Below are positions 54,551 through 64,000 of a DNA stretch of 64,000 nucleotides, piece by piece (position 1 is the first letter of the stretch; every line of letters starts with the position of its first letter). The position numbers and the translations under genes were made by a program. The notes beneath the pieces were generated by a model that was not told the origin of the DNA, ran no database searches, and saw nothing but the letters and a program-made list of their open reading frames with translations. Where the stretch lies: positions 7,342,244 to 7,406,243 of the forward strand of contig RPFO01000080.1 of the NCBI GenBank assembly GCA_009746045.1. Reading direction: 5' to 3'. The DNA is from Mesostigma viride. Its lineage: Eukaryota > Streptophyta > Mesostigmatophyceae > Mesostigmatales > Mesostigmataceae.

Positions 54551-56438
54551 ATGAATAAATTAATAAACACGTAGACAGCGTCAGCATATTTCCTGATGGA
54601 ATGGGGAAGGGGGGATGGGGACAGTCATAAGCTAGCCGCAGTGGTGCAGTATCATGTGTCTTATATGCATACTGCTATAAAACTGGGCACCTTGAAAATT
54701 TTCCTCGTGGGCTAGCTAGGATCCATGCGACAACTGGATGATTGTGAGGTTCTTCAACATCTACCTGGTCAGTAATAAAGTTGCAGTAGTAAGTAAAGTT
54801 GCAGGTGGCCGGCCAACACAAGGTATGCGTTGCTAACATTCAACACATGCATGCGTCTGCTGATTTAATAATGCATACCGATGCTGGTTGACCTTGATAG
54901 CTAATTTATTGGCGGATCCACACGTCACGTTGCCGTAAGTAATAATCATAAGATGTCATGATTGACTGCGTCAACGAGCATACATCCCCATTGGAATGGT
55001 TGAGCAATGAGCCCCGACCAAATTATCAGTCAAACCTTAATTTGGGTTGAAAGAGCGTCAAACACATTCTTGATTGTCCAAATTCTTACTATATGATCTG
55101 ACGTGCATCCATCCTCACAATGCCAATGGCCGCTATCTCATGGATGACAGGAACATGTTTCCTGCTCTAAAATTAAATTAAATAAATTATAGCATGCCTC
55201 GGTGGGGTGGGCATGTAGCACCTAGAGTGCTTTCCAGTCCCTGTAAGTTGCACAGTGGGAAAGGGGCAAAGACACCTGCGTCCTCACTCATGCCCGAAGG
55301 CAGGCCACAGCTGCGTTCAACGCTCGTTGGACTATGGCAAACTGTGGGTGTGCTAAAGCTGAAATATGCGCGAGTATGCTGGTATGTTGGCTGCTCTAAG
55401 GACCGAGCCACTGATGGCCAGTGGTGGAATCATCTTGCACGTAGTCTAGCTAGCCAACCCCAACACTGTCCCAAGGTACCTAGCCACAAAGACCCCACTA
55501 GCTGCAGGCATGGGTGCCAACAAAGTGTGATTCGGCTAGGATCGGCTCCCAAACATGCGAGCCATACATGTGTGCTTTACATTTACGCACACACTGACAA
55601 CCTCAGCCCAGGTCGATCCACGTTGGTTGACATTAGACAACGTATTGACGCTGTAATTACCAAATAAGCAAAAAAGCTCACCATGGGCTCAACAATTTTC
55701 AGGCACGGCATGTGCACGGCAGTTGCCTGCACCTATTTTACAATGCACGTCAGTGGTAAAAAGCTTGGTACTGTATTTCATTGATATTTGTAATGCCATC
55801 CTTGCCTGCATGTCCCAAGGGCTACTCCAAAAAAAGAAGAAGCAGTATCAACGACAAGCTTTCTACTTTAGGACACAAGGATCCCTATACAAACACTCAT
55901 ACAAGAACAAACCCAGCATTCAACAAACCCATCACCAAATGATACAGTGGTCAGTCACACTCTGCAACACTAAACTTGAAGGATACAGCAACACTAGCAA
56001 CCTACGCAAAATAAGCAAGATACTGTAACAGATACATGTGGTCCAGTTCCCAGATACGGGCTGACAGTTCCGCGAGGGCCGACAAGGTGTGCTACCAAGC
56101 TTTACGCAGAAAATCAGAAGAGAAAGGCGCGCACGATGACCGCGTCCAGACGCATTTCCCGGTATATCTCTTCAAGGTCTACTTGGAAACTTGGTAGCGA
56201 GGTATGGAGAGGCAATGCATAAAAAGCTCGGAAGCTAACGAGAGAAGGCAGGGTGGGGGGAAGAAGACAGGACGGGACGTTGGAGGAACGCATGAGACGG
56301 AGGGAGGGAGCGAGCAAGGGAGGGAGGGAGGGAGAAAAAAACGAGAGAGGGAAAGATTGCCAGACAAAAGATCGATTCGAAGAGGAAACTAAGTGTGCCG
56401 ACATTACTGCGAGTAGAGAAAGCAGAATTTTTATTGCT
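54551..56438. other. MULE interior, right part; no clear gene
   Basis: Mostly AT-rich. It contains a SINE-like copy (about 55150-55260) and a possible minus-strand terminal exon at about 56114-56190 (FQVDLEEIYREMRLDAVIVR and a TGA stop, after a TTTCCAAG acceptor). No transposase motif found in six frames. Confidence 0.45.
55150..55260 (-). mobile_element. SINE-like copy inside the MULE
   Basis: Minus strand: GGGACTGGAAAGCACTCTAG, GTGCTACATGCCCACCCCAC, CGAGGCATGC and a TATAATTTATTTAATTTAA tail. It aligns with the 9.7-kb copy (GGGATTAAAAGCACTCC...GGGAGCACAAGTTTAATTA). A related 3' end is at 59110-59172, plus strand. Confidence 0.5.
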
Positions 56439-56642
56439 ATGGATCCCAGGGACGTCAAAGACTGTTTGTCTCCTACTTTAGACAAATTAGGGTCCGATGA
56501 TTATACTTTAGAACAACCATGGCATTCTCGTCGCCCAACTTCCCGGCTGCGCAATTGCCAGGCAATAGTCACTACTGCATCACAAAGAAACCAGATTTTT
56601 GCCACCTTCAAGCGTAAATTGCCAGCACCTTGGCAAAAATAA
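56439..56642 (+). CDS. Small ORF at the MULE right end (67 aa)
   Basis: ATG-initiated frame MDPRDVKDCLSPTLDKLGSD... rich in Arg/Gln at its end, stopping 17 bp before the right TIR. No family recognised; low-GC composition differs from the flanking TIR. Could be chance. Confidence 0.25.
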   Translation: MDPRDVKDCLSPTLDKLGSDDYTLEQPWHSRRPTSRLRNCQAIVTTASQRNQIFATFKRKLPAPWQK

Positions 56643-56659
56643 TGCAATGATGCCAATTG

Positions 56660-56869
56660 CATCCTTGACTGCGCTTGTAGTCAACAAAGAAATTAGCCAA
56701 GTCCTACAGTAATTGGCGCGGCAGGCCCTTTTTTCCCGCGTAACTCGTGTGCCGGTCCGGCGCGGCGTGGCCTGGGCAGGCGCGTCGGACTTAGTGCGGT
56801 GGTGTCCCGGAACCCCGCACTCACCCCCGCACTAGAGTTTGTGTCATCAGAGCCAAATTATGCGCTTCC
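56660..56869 (-). repeat. Right terminal inverted repeat (210 bp)
   Basis: Reverse complement of 48314-48523 with no difference seen. Confidence 0.95.
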
Positions 56870-56924
56870 GGGTTGCTCAATCTAGTCAACGGCGCGCGAC
56901 ATGCTTCTTGTTTCCTCAGGTGCC

Positions 56925-57330
56925 CGGACACGGCTGACACTTGCACACCGACAAAGATTGTTCAACGCGCGTTGTTCACGGTCGTCCACGAGGCCGGGTT
57001 GTACAGACCCTGCATGTGCCACAGATTCCATACATCCGGCGGGGTCGATTGTGGATTCTGCCGTACCGTGGAGCGCGTCGTGCTTGGCTCGACCTGTCTA
57101 GGAAGAGCCGACGTCGCCCACAGCGGCCCGGGCGACACGGCCGACACTTGCACACCGACAAAGATTGTTCAACGCCCGTTGTTCACGGTCGTCGACAAGG
57201 CCGGGTTGTACAGACCCTGCAGGCACTACAGATTCCGTACATCCGGCGGGGTCGATTATGGGTTCTACCGTACCGTGCAGCGCGTCCTGATTGGCTCCAC
57301 CTGTACAGGAAGAGCCGGTATTTCTTATTC
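56925..57330 (+). repeat. Two tandem copies of a segment of about 200 bp containing an exon-like start
   Basis: 56930-57128 and 57133-57330 share long stretches (ACACTTGCACACCGACAAAG, GGGTTGTACAGACCCTGCA, ACATCCGGCGGGGTCGATT). Both hold an acceptor-like CACAG or TACAG followed by ATTCC(G/A)TACATCCGG, so this may be another acceptor-side duplication. Confidence 0.85.
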
Positions 57331-59033
57331 CGGGGCCCAATGGCCGGCGCCGCGCCAGACTCGCCCGCCTTTGGGCTTTGGGCGTCTTGGAATTTGGCTT
57401 TGGGCGTCTTGGAAGTTGGCTTTGGGCGTTTGCTCTTTTGGCAGATTTCTACACTACACTGGTACTACGTAAAAAAGCACAGACTGGTGCGGCGTAACAT
57501 TTTTAAACTTGGTAAAATTACCGCCGCACAGCCAGCCAGAACTGGACAAGGTGATGGCCGCAAGTAGTCGTTGCTGGGCTATCGTATTTGTAGCATGGGG
57601 CGTTTCACCGAGTCTACGGTTAGCATGATGGGGAGGATTCCTAACCTTCATTATGTGGGTTAAGTAGGGGTGCTCATAGTGGCCGGTTTCCCTCGCTTCC
57701 TTGTAAACCAGGCTCTGTGTCAAGATCACAGACGACCGGGTAAGTAGTTGTTCCAGTCTGTTCTAGTTTGTATGACGCCTGCTATTAGGCGTTCTTGTTA
57801 TTGTCGTTCATCATCGCCGTGACCGTCGTGGCCAGCAGCGTGCTTTTTTTACATACCCGGATGGTGTCGACTTGTTTATTGATAGCGCATTGGTGAATAT
57901 CGCTGCATGGAGGAATATCGGCTACAACCCGCGGGAAAGTGCTGGCTCCAATGTGCTTTTTGTATGCAGGATGACGGCACTGCCAAGCCGGAGACGAATA
58001 TGACGCTCGTTATAATGCCAGTCATTCAGACCGACTGCGCGACTAGTTGTGGGATACACGTTCCTGGTTGTGGGATGTGTTCCTTGTTTTGGGATACTTG
58101 TTCCTGGTTGTGGGATGCACTTTCCTGGTTGTGGGATGTGTTCCTGGTTGTGGGATACTTGTTCCTGGTGGTGGGAAATTCGTTCGTGGTTGTGGGATAC
58201 ATGTTCCTGGTTGTGGGAAACACGTTCCTGGTTGTAGGATACTTGTTCCTGGTTGTGGGATACACGTTCCTAGTTGTGGGATAGTCGTTCCTGGTTGTGG
58301 GATGCACGTTCCTGGTTGTGGGATGCACGTTCCTGGTTGTAGGATACTTGTTCTTGGTTGTGGGATACACGTTCCTAGTTCAGTTGTGGGATACTCGTTC
58401 CTGGTTGTGGGATGGGTTCCTGGTTGTGGGATAGTCGAGCCTAGTTGTGGGATGTGTTCCTGGTCCAAATATAAAGGGGCACGGGCATTAGCGATAGCAG
58501 AGGGGGCTGGGGAATAACGTTAGCAGAGGGGCACGGGCACTAACGTTAGTGAAGGGGCACGGGCGCTAACGTTAGTGAAGGGGCACGGGCACTAACGTTA
58601 GCAGAGGGGGCTGGGCACTAACGTTAGTAAAGGAGCACGGGCACTAACGTTAGCAGAGGGGCACGAGCACTAAAGTTTGTAAAGGGGCGCGGGCACTTAC
58701 GTTAGCAGAGGGGGCTGGGGAATAACGTTAGTGAAGGGGCACGGGCACTAACGTTAGCAGAGGGGGGGGGAGGGGGGGGGCACTAACGTTAATAAAGGAG
58801 CACGGGCACTAACGTTAGCAGAGGGGCACGAGCACTAAAGTTTGTAAAGGGGCGCGGGCACTAACGTTAGCAGAGGGGGCTGGGGAATAACGTTAGTGAA
58901 GGGGGGTGGGACTCTCCCGTCTTGGACTGCCATGCAGGACAAGACACGGCGGAAGAAGATTGTCAAGGCGCACACGCCCGACCCTGTGGGCAAGCCCCCT
59001 CCCCCCAAGCGGAGGAGGCGTTTTGATGAGTAG
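57236..59033 (+). CDS. Unresolved spliced gene, plus strand
   Basis: Exon-like pieces: an open frame from about 57236 (IPYIRRGRLWVLPYR...LHWYYVKKHR, containing a hydrophobic stretch); a 28-nt exon 57712-57739 (LCVKITDDR) with good acceptor and a GTAAGT donor; a frame from 57836 (QRAFFTYPDGVDLFIDSALV...SNVLFVC) in phase with it; and a terminal exon 58938-59033 (acceptor CCATGCAG) encoding a basic tail (KPPPPKRRRRFDE, stop TAG at 59031) that looks like a nuclear localisation signal. Whether these belong together is unproven. No family recognised. Its 5' end abuts the MULE insertion, so it may originally have faced OEP80 across a shared promoter. Confidence 0.33.
58045..58465. repeat. 21-bp minisatellite, about 19 units
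   Basis: CCTGGTTGTGGGATACACGT-type units with GTTCC, TACTTG and GATGTG variants. The same unit reappears at 60927-61085. Confidence 0.95.
58485..58915. repeat. TAACGTTAG minisatellite A
   Basis: About 14 units of roughly 30 bp: ACTAACGTTAGCAGAGGGG with GCACGGGC or GCTGGGGA linkers. The TAACGTTA core is palindromic. A block (about 58620-58740) is repeated at about 58790-58905. Confidence 0.93.
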
Positions 59034-59174
59034 TGTAGTTAGTATTTTCTAGATAGCTTAGAGTTAGGATAGTTCGATCAGGCGGCTTCCTCCACCCCAT
59101 CCATCACGGAATATGTGCTACATGATCTCCCCACGGAGGCATGTTATAATTTAATTTAATTTAATTTTTTAAGG

Positions 59175-59745
59175 GGGGTGGGCATTAACGATAACAGGGG
59201 GGGGAGGGCACTTACGTTAGCAGAGGGGGCTGTGGACTAACGTTAGTAAATTAATTTATTAATTAATAGACACGTGACTGCGTCACGTGAGCATAAGTCC
59301 TCAGTGGGAGGGGAACATGGGATGGAATGGATGGTGTAAGCTATCTAGGTCCTAGTTACAGGGGTGTGGGCACCGCGGCCCGAATCGCTATGAATGCCAT
59401 ACTTGGTCACACGCGGAGCCCCCACAGGCTTGGGGGTGGTAGATCCTTCATCACTACTTGCCATCTATCCTTGCGTACCATCTGCCTCCATATTACAGAC
59501 AAACCAGGAGGCTGCCCGGGGCCGTTAGTAAAGGGGGGAGGGAATTAACGATAGTAGAGGGGGGAGGGGCACGTACTTACGTTAGCAGACGGGTGTGGGA
59601 CCTTACGTTAACAGAGGGTGTGTGGGAATTAACGTTAGCCGAGGGGGTGGGCACTAACGTTAGCAGAGGGGTGTGGAAACTAACGTTAGCAGAGGGGTGT
59701 GGAAACTAACGTTAGCAGAGGGGGTGTGGGAATTAACGTTAGGGC
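59175..59745. repeat. TAACGTTAG minisatellite B
   Basis: Same family as 58485-58915, interrupted by about 290 bp of unique sequence (59235-59520), which includes a hairpin-forming ACGTGACTGCGTCACGT. Confidence 0.9.
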
Positions 59746-59754
59746 CGCGCACTG

Positions 59755-60927
59755 CCGGCAGTTACCACTCCCTGTGATGATTGCATGGCTGGCTTGTGGG
59801 TTCTTGCATGGGGTAGCACTGCCGGCAGTTACCACTCCTTGATGACTGCATGTCCCCGGCTTGTGTGTTCTTGCATGGGGTGGCACTGCCGGCAGTTACC
59901 ACTCCTTGTGATGACTGCATGTCCCCTTTATGCAAGGATGGCTTGTGGGGTCTTGCATGGCGTGGCACTGCCGGCAGTTACCACTCCTTGTGATGACTGC
60001 ATGTCCCCTTTATGCAAGGACGGCTTGTAGGGTCTTGCATGGCGTGGAACTGCCGGCAGTTACCGCTCCTTGTGATGACTGCATGTCCCCTTGACGCAAG
60101 GATGGCTTGTGGGGTCTTGCATGGCGTGGCACTGCCGGCAGTTACCACTCCTTGTGATGACTGCATGTCCCCGGCTTGTGTCTTCTTGCATGGGGTGGCA
60201 CTGCCGGCAGTTACCACTCCTTGTGATGACTGCATGTCCCCTTTATGCAAGGATGGCTTGTGGGGTCTTGCATGGGGTGGCACTGCCGGCAGTTACCGCT
60301 CCTTGTGATGACTGCATGTCCCCTTGACGCAAGGATGGCTTGTGGGGTCTTGCATGGCGTGGCACTGCCGGCAGTTACCACTCCTTGTGATGACTGCATG
60401 ACAGTCCCCGGCTTGTGTCTTCTTGCATGGGGTGGCACTGCCGGCAGTTACCACTCCTTGTGATGACTGCATGTCCCCTTTATGCAAGGATGGCTTGTGG
60501 GGTCTTGCATGGGGTGGCACTGCCGGCAGTTACCACTCCTTGTGATGACTGCATGTCCCCTTGACGCAAGGATGGCTTGTGGGGTCTTGCATGGCGTGGC
60601 ACTGCCGGCAGTTACCACTCCTTGTGATGACTGCATGTCCCCTTGACGCAAGGATGGCTTGTGGGGTCTTGCATGGCGTGGCACTGCCGGCAGTTACCAC
60701 TCCTTGTGATGACTGCATGTCCCCGGCTTGTGTCTTCTTGCATGGGGTGGCACTGCCGGCAGTTACCACTCCTTGTGATGACTGCATGTCCCCTTTATGC
60801 AAGGACGGCTTGTAGGGTCTTGCATGGCGTGGAACTGCCGGCAGTTACCGCTCCTTGTGATGACTGCATGTCCCCTTGACGCAAGGATGGCTTGTGGGGT
60901 CTTGCATGGGGTGGCACTGCCGGCAGA
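59755..60927. repeat. Tandem array of 68-82 bp units, about 16 copies
   Basis: Units start CACTGCCGGCAGTTACCACT and contain TGTGATGACTGCATGTCCCC and GGGTCTTGCATGGCGTGG. Long (82-bp) and short (68-bp) versions alternate in an ordered way. Open frames are repeat artefacts. Confidence 0.97.
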
Positions 60928-61085
60928 GGATACTTGTTCCTGGTTGTGGGATACACGTTCCTAGTTGTGGGATAGTCGTTCCTGGTTATGTGATACTTGT
61001 TCCTGGTGGTGGGAAACACGTTCCTGGTTGTGGGATACTCGTTCCTGGTTGTGGGATGCACGTTCCTGGTTGTGGGGTACTTGTT
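60927..61085. repeat. Second block of the 21-bp minisatellite
   Basis: Seven or so units identical in type to 58045-58465 (GATACTTGTTCCTGGTTGTG). The 82-bp array ends directly in the middle of a unit. Confidence 0.93.
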
Positions 61086-61285
61086 CCTTCATTTCATGTT
61101 CGCCGTTATTCCTCCACGCACATCAAGATAGCTATTAAATATTCCCTTGTACATCTAATGATGCTACGTCTTGGCTATGCTCACATTACTTGCCCACGCT
61201 CCTTGTTATGATAAGCTCACATGGGTCTCATTGCACCCACATATCTTGCAGGATCGTTTAGCGTGTCCGATTGCAGCTGTGGCAT

Positions 61286-61329
61286 TAATTAATTAATTAA
61301 TTAGACTCGTGCTCCCGTTTGGGAGTCAC
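61286..61329 (-). mobile_element. 44-bp 5'-truncated retroposon insertion with 13-bp target duplication
   Basis: Flanked by perfect copies of GCAGCTGTGGCAT at 61273-61285 and 61330-61342. The insert, read on the minus strand, is GTGACTCCCAAACGGGAGCA, CGAGTC, then an ATTA-repeat tail: the 3' hairpin and tail of the family seen at 9.7, 33.8 and 34.5 kb. Target duplication plus repeat tail imply target-primed reverse transcription. Confidence 0.8.
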
Positions 61330-61419
61330 GCAGCTGTGGCATGCCTCTAGCATGAAGGAGAAAGGGGGTCTATGACCTTCCTTCCTGTTGTGCAAACAAA
61401 GGGATGAAAGGCAGTTCGG

Positions 61420-61472
61420 GCTCCGTGACTCCCCAACGGGAGCACGAGTCTAATTAGTTAATTAATTAATTA
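61420..61472 (+). mobile_element. Second short copy of the same retroposon tail, opposite orientation
   Basis: GGGCTCCGTGACTCCCCAAC, GGGAGCACGAGTCTAATTAG, then TTAATTAATTAA. With the 61286 copy it makes an inverted pair. Confidence 0.75.
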
Positions 61473-62458
61473 CCTACCTACCTGACCTACCTATCAAGTT
61501 CTAACTAGCTCACTAGCTCACTAACTGACTAACTATTTTAACTAAGTAAGTACTAACTAACTACTAACTAAACAACCCCCGTTGCTCTGCCGAACTAAGT
61601 AGATGCCCTTCGATTAAAACGCACAAATCGTGAATGATGCAAGCTACCGTGCCGACGCACAATTGATTCTTGCCCCCCTACGCGTCTAAATCTTGTATTG
61701 TTGTCAGTAAGCGCTCAACGTGCATGGGGCTAGCTGCCCAAATATGAGATTCCACGGACAACACCGAAAATGAGAAACCACAGTAGCTACCAGCAAGTTA
61801 CGAACACAGGACCTCCCTAAATCTAGTATCAAGTAACGTTATTTCCCCGTTTCGACGAACTTGGTCCATTCACAGGTCCATTCACATTTATAGCGGTGAA
61901 TTAATTGTCACACCTTGCTCAGGCAAAGTGCACCAAGTCCTAAAGCATGTCTCCCCATGTCATTCACTTAAATAAGGAAGGGAAATGTAAAGCCATGCAA
62001 CGTGAAGCCGTATGAAAGGGCATAACCACCCAAATAATCAAGTTGGTACGTATAGTGTCAACCATGCGTGTCAGCCGTGCGTCGGTGTCTTCCGAAAACT
62101 ATACAGCATATCAAGGAGACAACCATATAGTCATGCTTGATCAACCACCGCAAATTGAAACGCAAATTGAAAAATAATGTATCACAGGCTCAACCGGAAC
62201 TCCCGATCAACACGTCAGTACCACCCTCTGTAGGCAAGTCCATATCGAACGGACGTAACACCACTGAGAGACGGCGTATATAACTAACAAAGATAACCTG
62301 CCCCCCCCGCCCCCAACAGGTAGGGAGCCCCTTGCAGCAGTAGAGAGGACCACGATAAAAACAAAGTAAGATAGCGGGTAATCATGAAGTAGACCTACGC
62401 ATCCCATGACTATGCCACCACCAATTAGCTCCCCATTACGCAGTGAGAGTTACATCAT

Positions 62459-62540
62459 CTGGTGGGATTCGACCGACTAGCCAATCGGTGCAGGGGCTTA
62501 CCACCTCCATCAATTGAGCCACCTCCCCCCAATGGTGGTT
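62459..62540 (-). ncRNA. tRNA-related, SINE-head-like sequence
   Basis: Minus strand: GGTGGCTCAATTGATGG resembles a pol III A box and GGTCGAATCCC a B box (GGTTCGANTCC lacking one T), about 45 nt apart. It does not fold into a clean tRNA cloverleaf by eye. Probably a tRNA-derived SINE head or a tRNA pseudogene. Confidence 0.4.
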
Positions 62541-62903
62541 CCCCTGACTGCCTGGAGGACGGGCTTGCCGGGGCGGACGGCATCCAAGGCAGGACTCCCA
62601 CCACGAACAATTACACTCCCACTTGGTAGTGAGTAGGCCAACTAATGATAACACACACAAAGGATGCACACTACATACCGGAGCACCCTCACAGGCGTGC
62701 GCAGGGCGGGTCTACAACCCTCTACCCTACACTCCATCGCTGTGCAAGTTGCCACGTTTTTCTCAATAAAAGCTCCATAGAGGCCCTTTAGTGCTGGACA
62801 TCTGTACCGGTATCGTTAATGGGTTAACACAACCGCGAGCAACTCTTCTTCAGCACTTGAGCCACAGGAGGATGTCGCACAGGTCGCGCTCGTTCGTCCC
62901 ACG

Positions 62904-63835
62904 TCAGGTGTGGCGGTGTCTTCCCGGTATACCTGCTCCTTCTACCTCTAGGTCACGGCCTGCATGCATACAAAGGAAGACAAGAAGATATTATCGGACT
63001 TGGGAAGATGCCAAACACGCCCCTGGTAATAAACCCGCATTCTGCTAGGCGTATGTGTGTGCCATTCTTGACTTAGGTAAATTAACAAAAAAAAGTATAC
63101 CGATCGACATCATGTGTGGGTGCATGGTCATGTGTATTGGACAATTTGTGTGTGATTTCCTGTGAGCAAAAATATATGGCCATGTACAAAAAAGCAATCC
63201 GGCATGTAGTTCAGGTAGAGAACAACTTACAAAAACTTAAATGATACTACAATCAAATGCGAGCAAATCAACAACATTGTTAGGTTGTTATTCATGTGTA
63301 TAAAACATACATCACGATTCACCTGTCAAGTCATCAATGCAGGTCCGGGCATCTTCCCGAACACCAAGAGAGGAGCTTTGACCTCCCACCATGACGTCAG
63401 GGTCTGCATGCATTCACAAAAAGACATTTATTTCCAAGGTTTTTATGTAAATTAGTTTAATACAGTAGTACATTCCTCAAAACCCGGCCTCTCCGCCAAG
63501 TTATAGATTTACTACCTCGCTTTCTCAAAGCTGGCCTATCTCACGTTACCATAAATAGGTCCCAAGCGATCCCGAGCGTCATGTGAGCAAAACCATGTGG
63601 TAAAGACTTAAGGCGCATGTGTGTGTCGATGTCATTGCTTAATTAACAAGTGGGTATGTGTTTATCTTCACAGCAAGTAAATGTATGCGTGTTTGTTTTA
63701 AAACGCATATGGCATGTCGTCAGCGATCCCACAAGCCTGGGGCAAGATTCTCACCTGTTAAGTTAACGCTCTCTCTGGTATCAGGCATTCCACCCCCTGC
63801 AGGAGTGCTTGGGCCTCCCTCCATGGTGTTAGGGA
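62904..63835 (-). CDS. 3' exons of a minus-strand gene with duplicated 81-nt exons (partial)
   Basis: Exons 63835-63755, 63403-63323 and 62959-62904 (stop TGA). Each is bounded by GCATGCAG/ACTGCAG-type acceptors and GTGA donors, and all are phase 1. The first two are both exactly 81 nt and homologous: PNTMEGGPSTPAGGG... and PDVMVGGQSSSLG..., each ending LT. The last encodes RDLEVEGAGIPGRHRHT and stops. A further donor (ATG-GTGAGC at 63984) suggests another exon at the right edge. No domain recognised; Gly/Ser/Pro-rich, probably disordered. Confidence 0.5.
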
Positions 63836-64000
63836 CTGCATGCACAAAAAAAAAAAACAATGGCATTGTCAACTTTGTTGTGATGTACTTGTTAGGGTAA
63901 ACCGCAATCAATACAACATGCACATGCTCATATTGACTTCATCATTACAATCTAGAGCGGCTTATTTAAGTTGTATGGCTCACCATTCATCGGTTGTCGT

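Larger units (their letters stand above)
48305..56878. mobile_element. MULE-like DNA transposon, 8,556 bp, with 9-bp target duplication
   Basis: Perfect inverted repeats of 210 bp at 48314-48523 and 56660-56869, starting GGAAGCGCATAATTTGG. They are flanked on both sides by GGGTTGCTC (48305-48313 and 56870-56878). Long identical TIRs plus a 9-bp duplication fit Mutator-like elements; identical TIRs suggest a recent insertion. The insertion is 84 bp upstream of the OEP80 ATG. I find no recognisable DDE transposase, so it may be non-autonomous. It carries a multi-exon gene (48882-50119 and possibly beyond), satellites (51945-54155) and small ORFs near the right end. Confidence 0.85.
61086..62903. 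other. Mostly unannotated, AT-rich
   Basis: No convincing gene. Holds the short retroposon insertions at 61286-61329 and 61420-61472 and the tRNA-like sequence at 62459-62540. Confidence 0.5.

Noticed and set aside
48305-56878. LTR retrotransposon
   Set aside because: The terminal 210-bp repeats are inverted, not direct, and no gag/pol or primer-binding site is seen.
59755-60927. CRISPR-like array
   Set aside because: Contiguous tandem units without unique spacers, in a eukaryotic nuclear context.
62436-62669. Minus-strand 77-aa ORF
   Set aside because: Overlaps the tRNA-like sequence and lacks splice or homology support.

Overview
This is a nuclear segment from a green alga or close relative. 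The evidence is a complete, plant-type chloroplast outer-envelope Omp85 gene (OEP80/TOC75-V) in 13 exons, spliceosomal introns with GT-AG ends throughout, GC-rich exons, LINE relics, a MULE-like DNA transposon and many micro- and minisatellites. There is no sign of bacterial or organellar organisation, and I cannot name the species.

Layout. (1) 1-5.0 kb: 3' part of a plus-strand GT29 sialyltransferase-like gene (four phase-matched exons) with a Cys-rich C-terminal exon. (2) 5.0-6.8 kb: no gene; a LINE reverse-transcriptase relic and SINE-like sequence. (3) 6.8-33.3 kb: a large imperfect inverted repeat. Each arm carries one copy of a giant DUF3638/DUF3645-type P-loop NTPase gene (about 3,500 residues), transcribed outward from a centre near 19.8 kb. 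Each gene has at least three exons here: A (unknown domain, about 270 aa), B (about 2,400 aa, with the GEGKT P-loop) and C (about 900 aa, helicase-like C-terminal motifs). The left copy has a one-base frameshift in a G8 run; the right copy is open. (4) 33.3-34.6 kb: intergenic, AT-rich, SINE-like tails. (5) 34.6-48.2 kb, minus strand: OEP80, 747 codons spread over 13.6 kb. (6) 48.3-56.9 kb: an 8.56 kb element with perfect 210-bp terminal inverted repeats and a 9-bp target duplication, inserted 84 bp upstream of the OEP80 start codon. It carries a multi-exon gene for a predicted membrane protein and long GC-rich satellites, but no transposase I can recognise. (7) 56.9-61.1 kb: a poorly resolved plus-strand spliced gene and several tandem arrays. 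(8) 61.3-64 kb: short retroposon insertions and the 3' exons of a minus-strand gene with duplicated 81-nt exons that runs off the window.

The most unusual feature is a recurring intron architecture. In OEP80, in the GT29 gene and in both giant NTPase genes, introns contain decaying direct copies of the adjacent exon-intron junction. At donor sides these are the last 15-35 nt of the exon plus the GT site; at acceptor sides they are the AG plus the first exon bases. Several are amplified into tandem arrays. This suggests that introns in this genome grow by repeated duplication of their own splice junctions.

The genes are not an operon. OEP80 serves the plastid outer envelope, GT29 the secretory pathway, and the NTPase pair is of unknown role.
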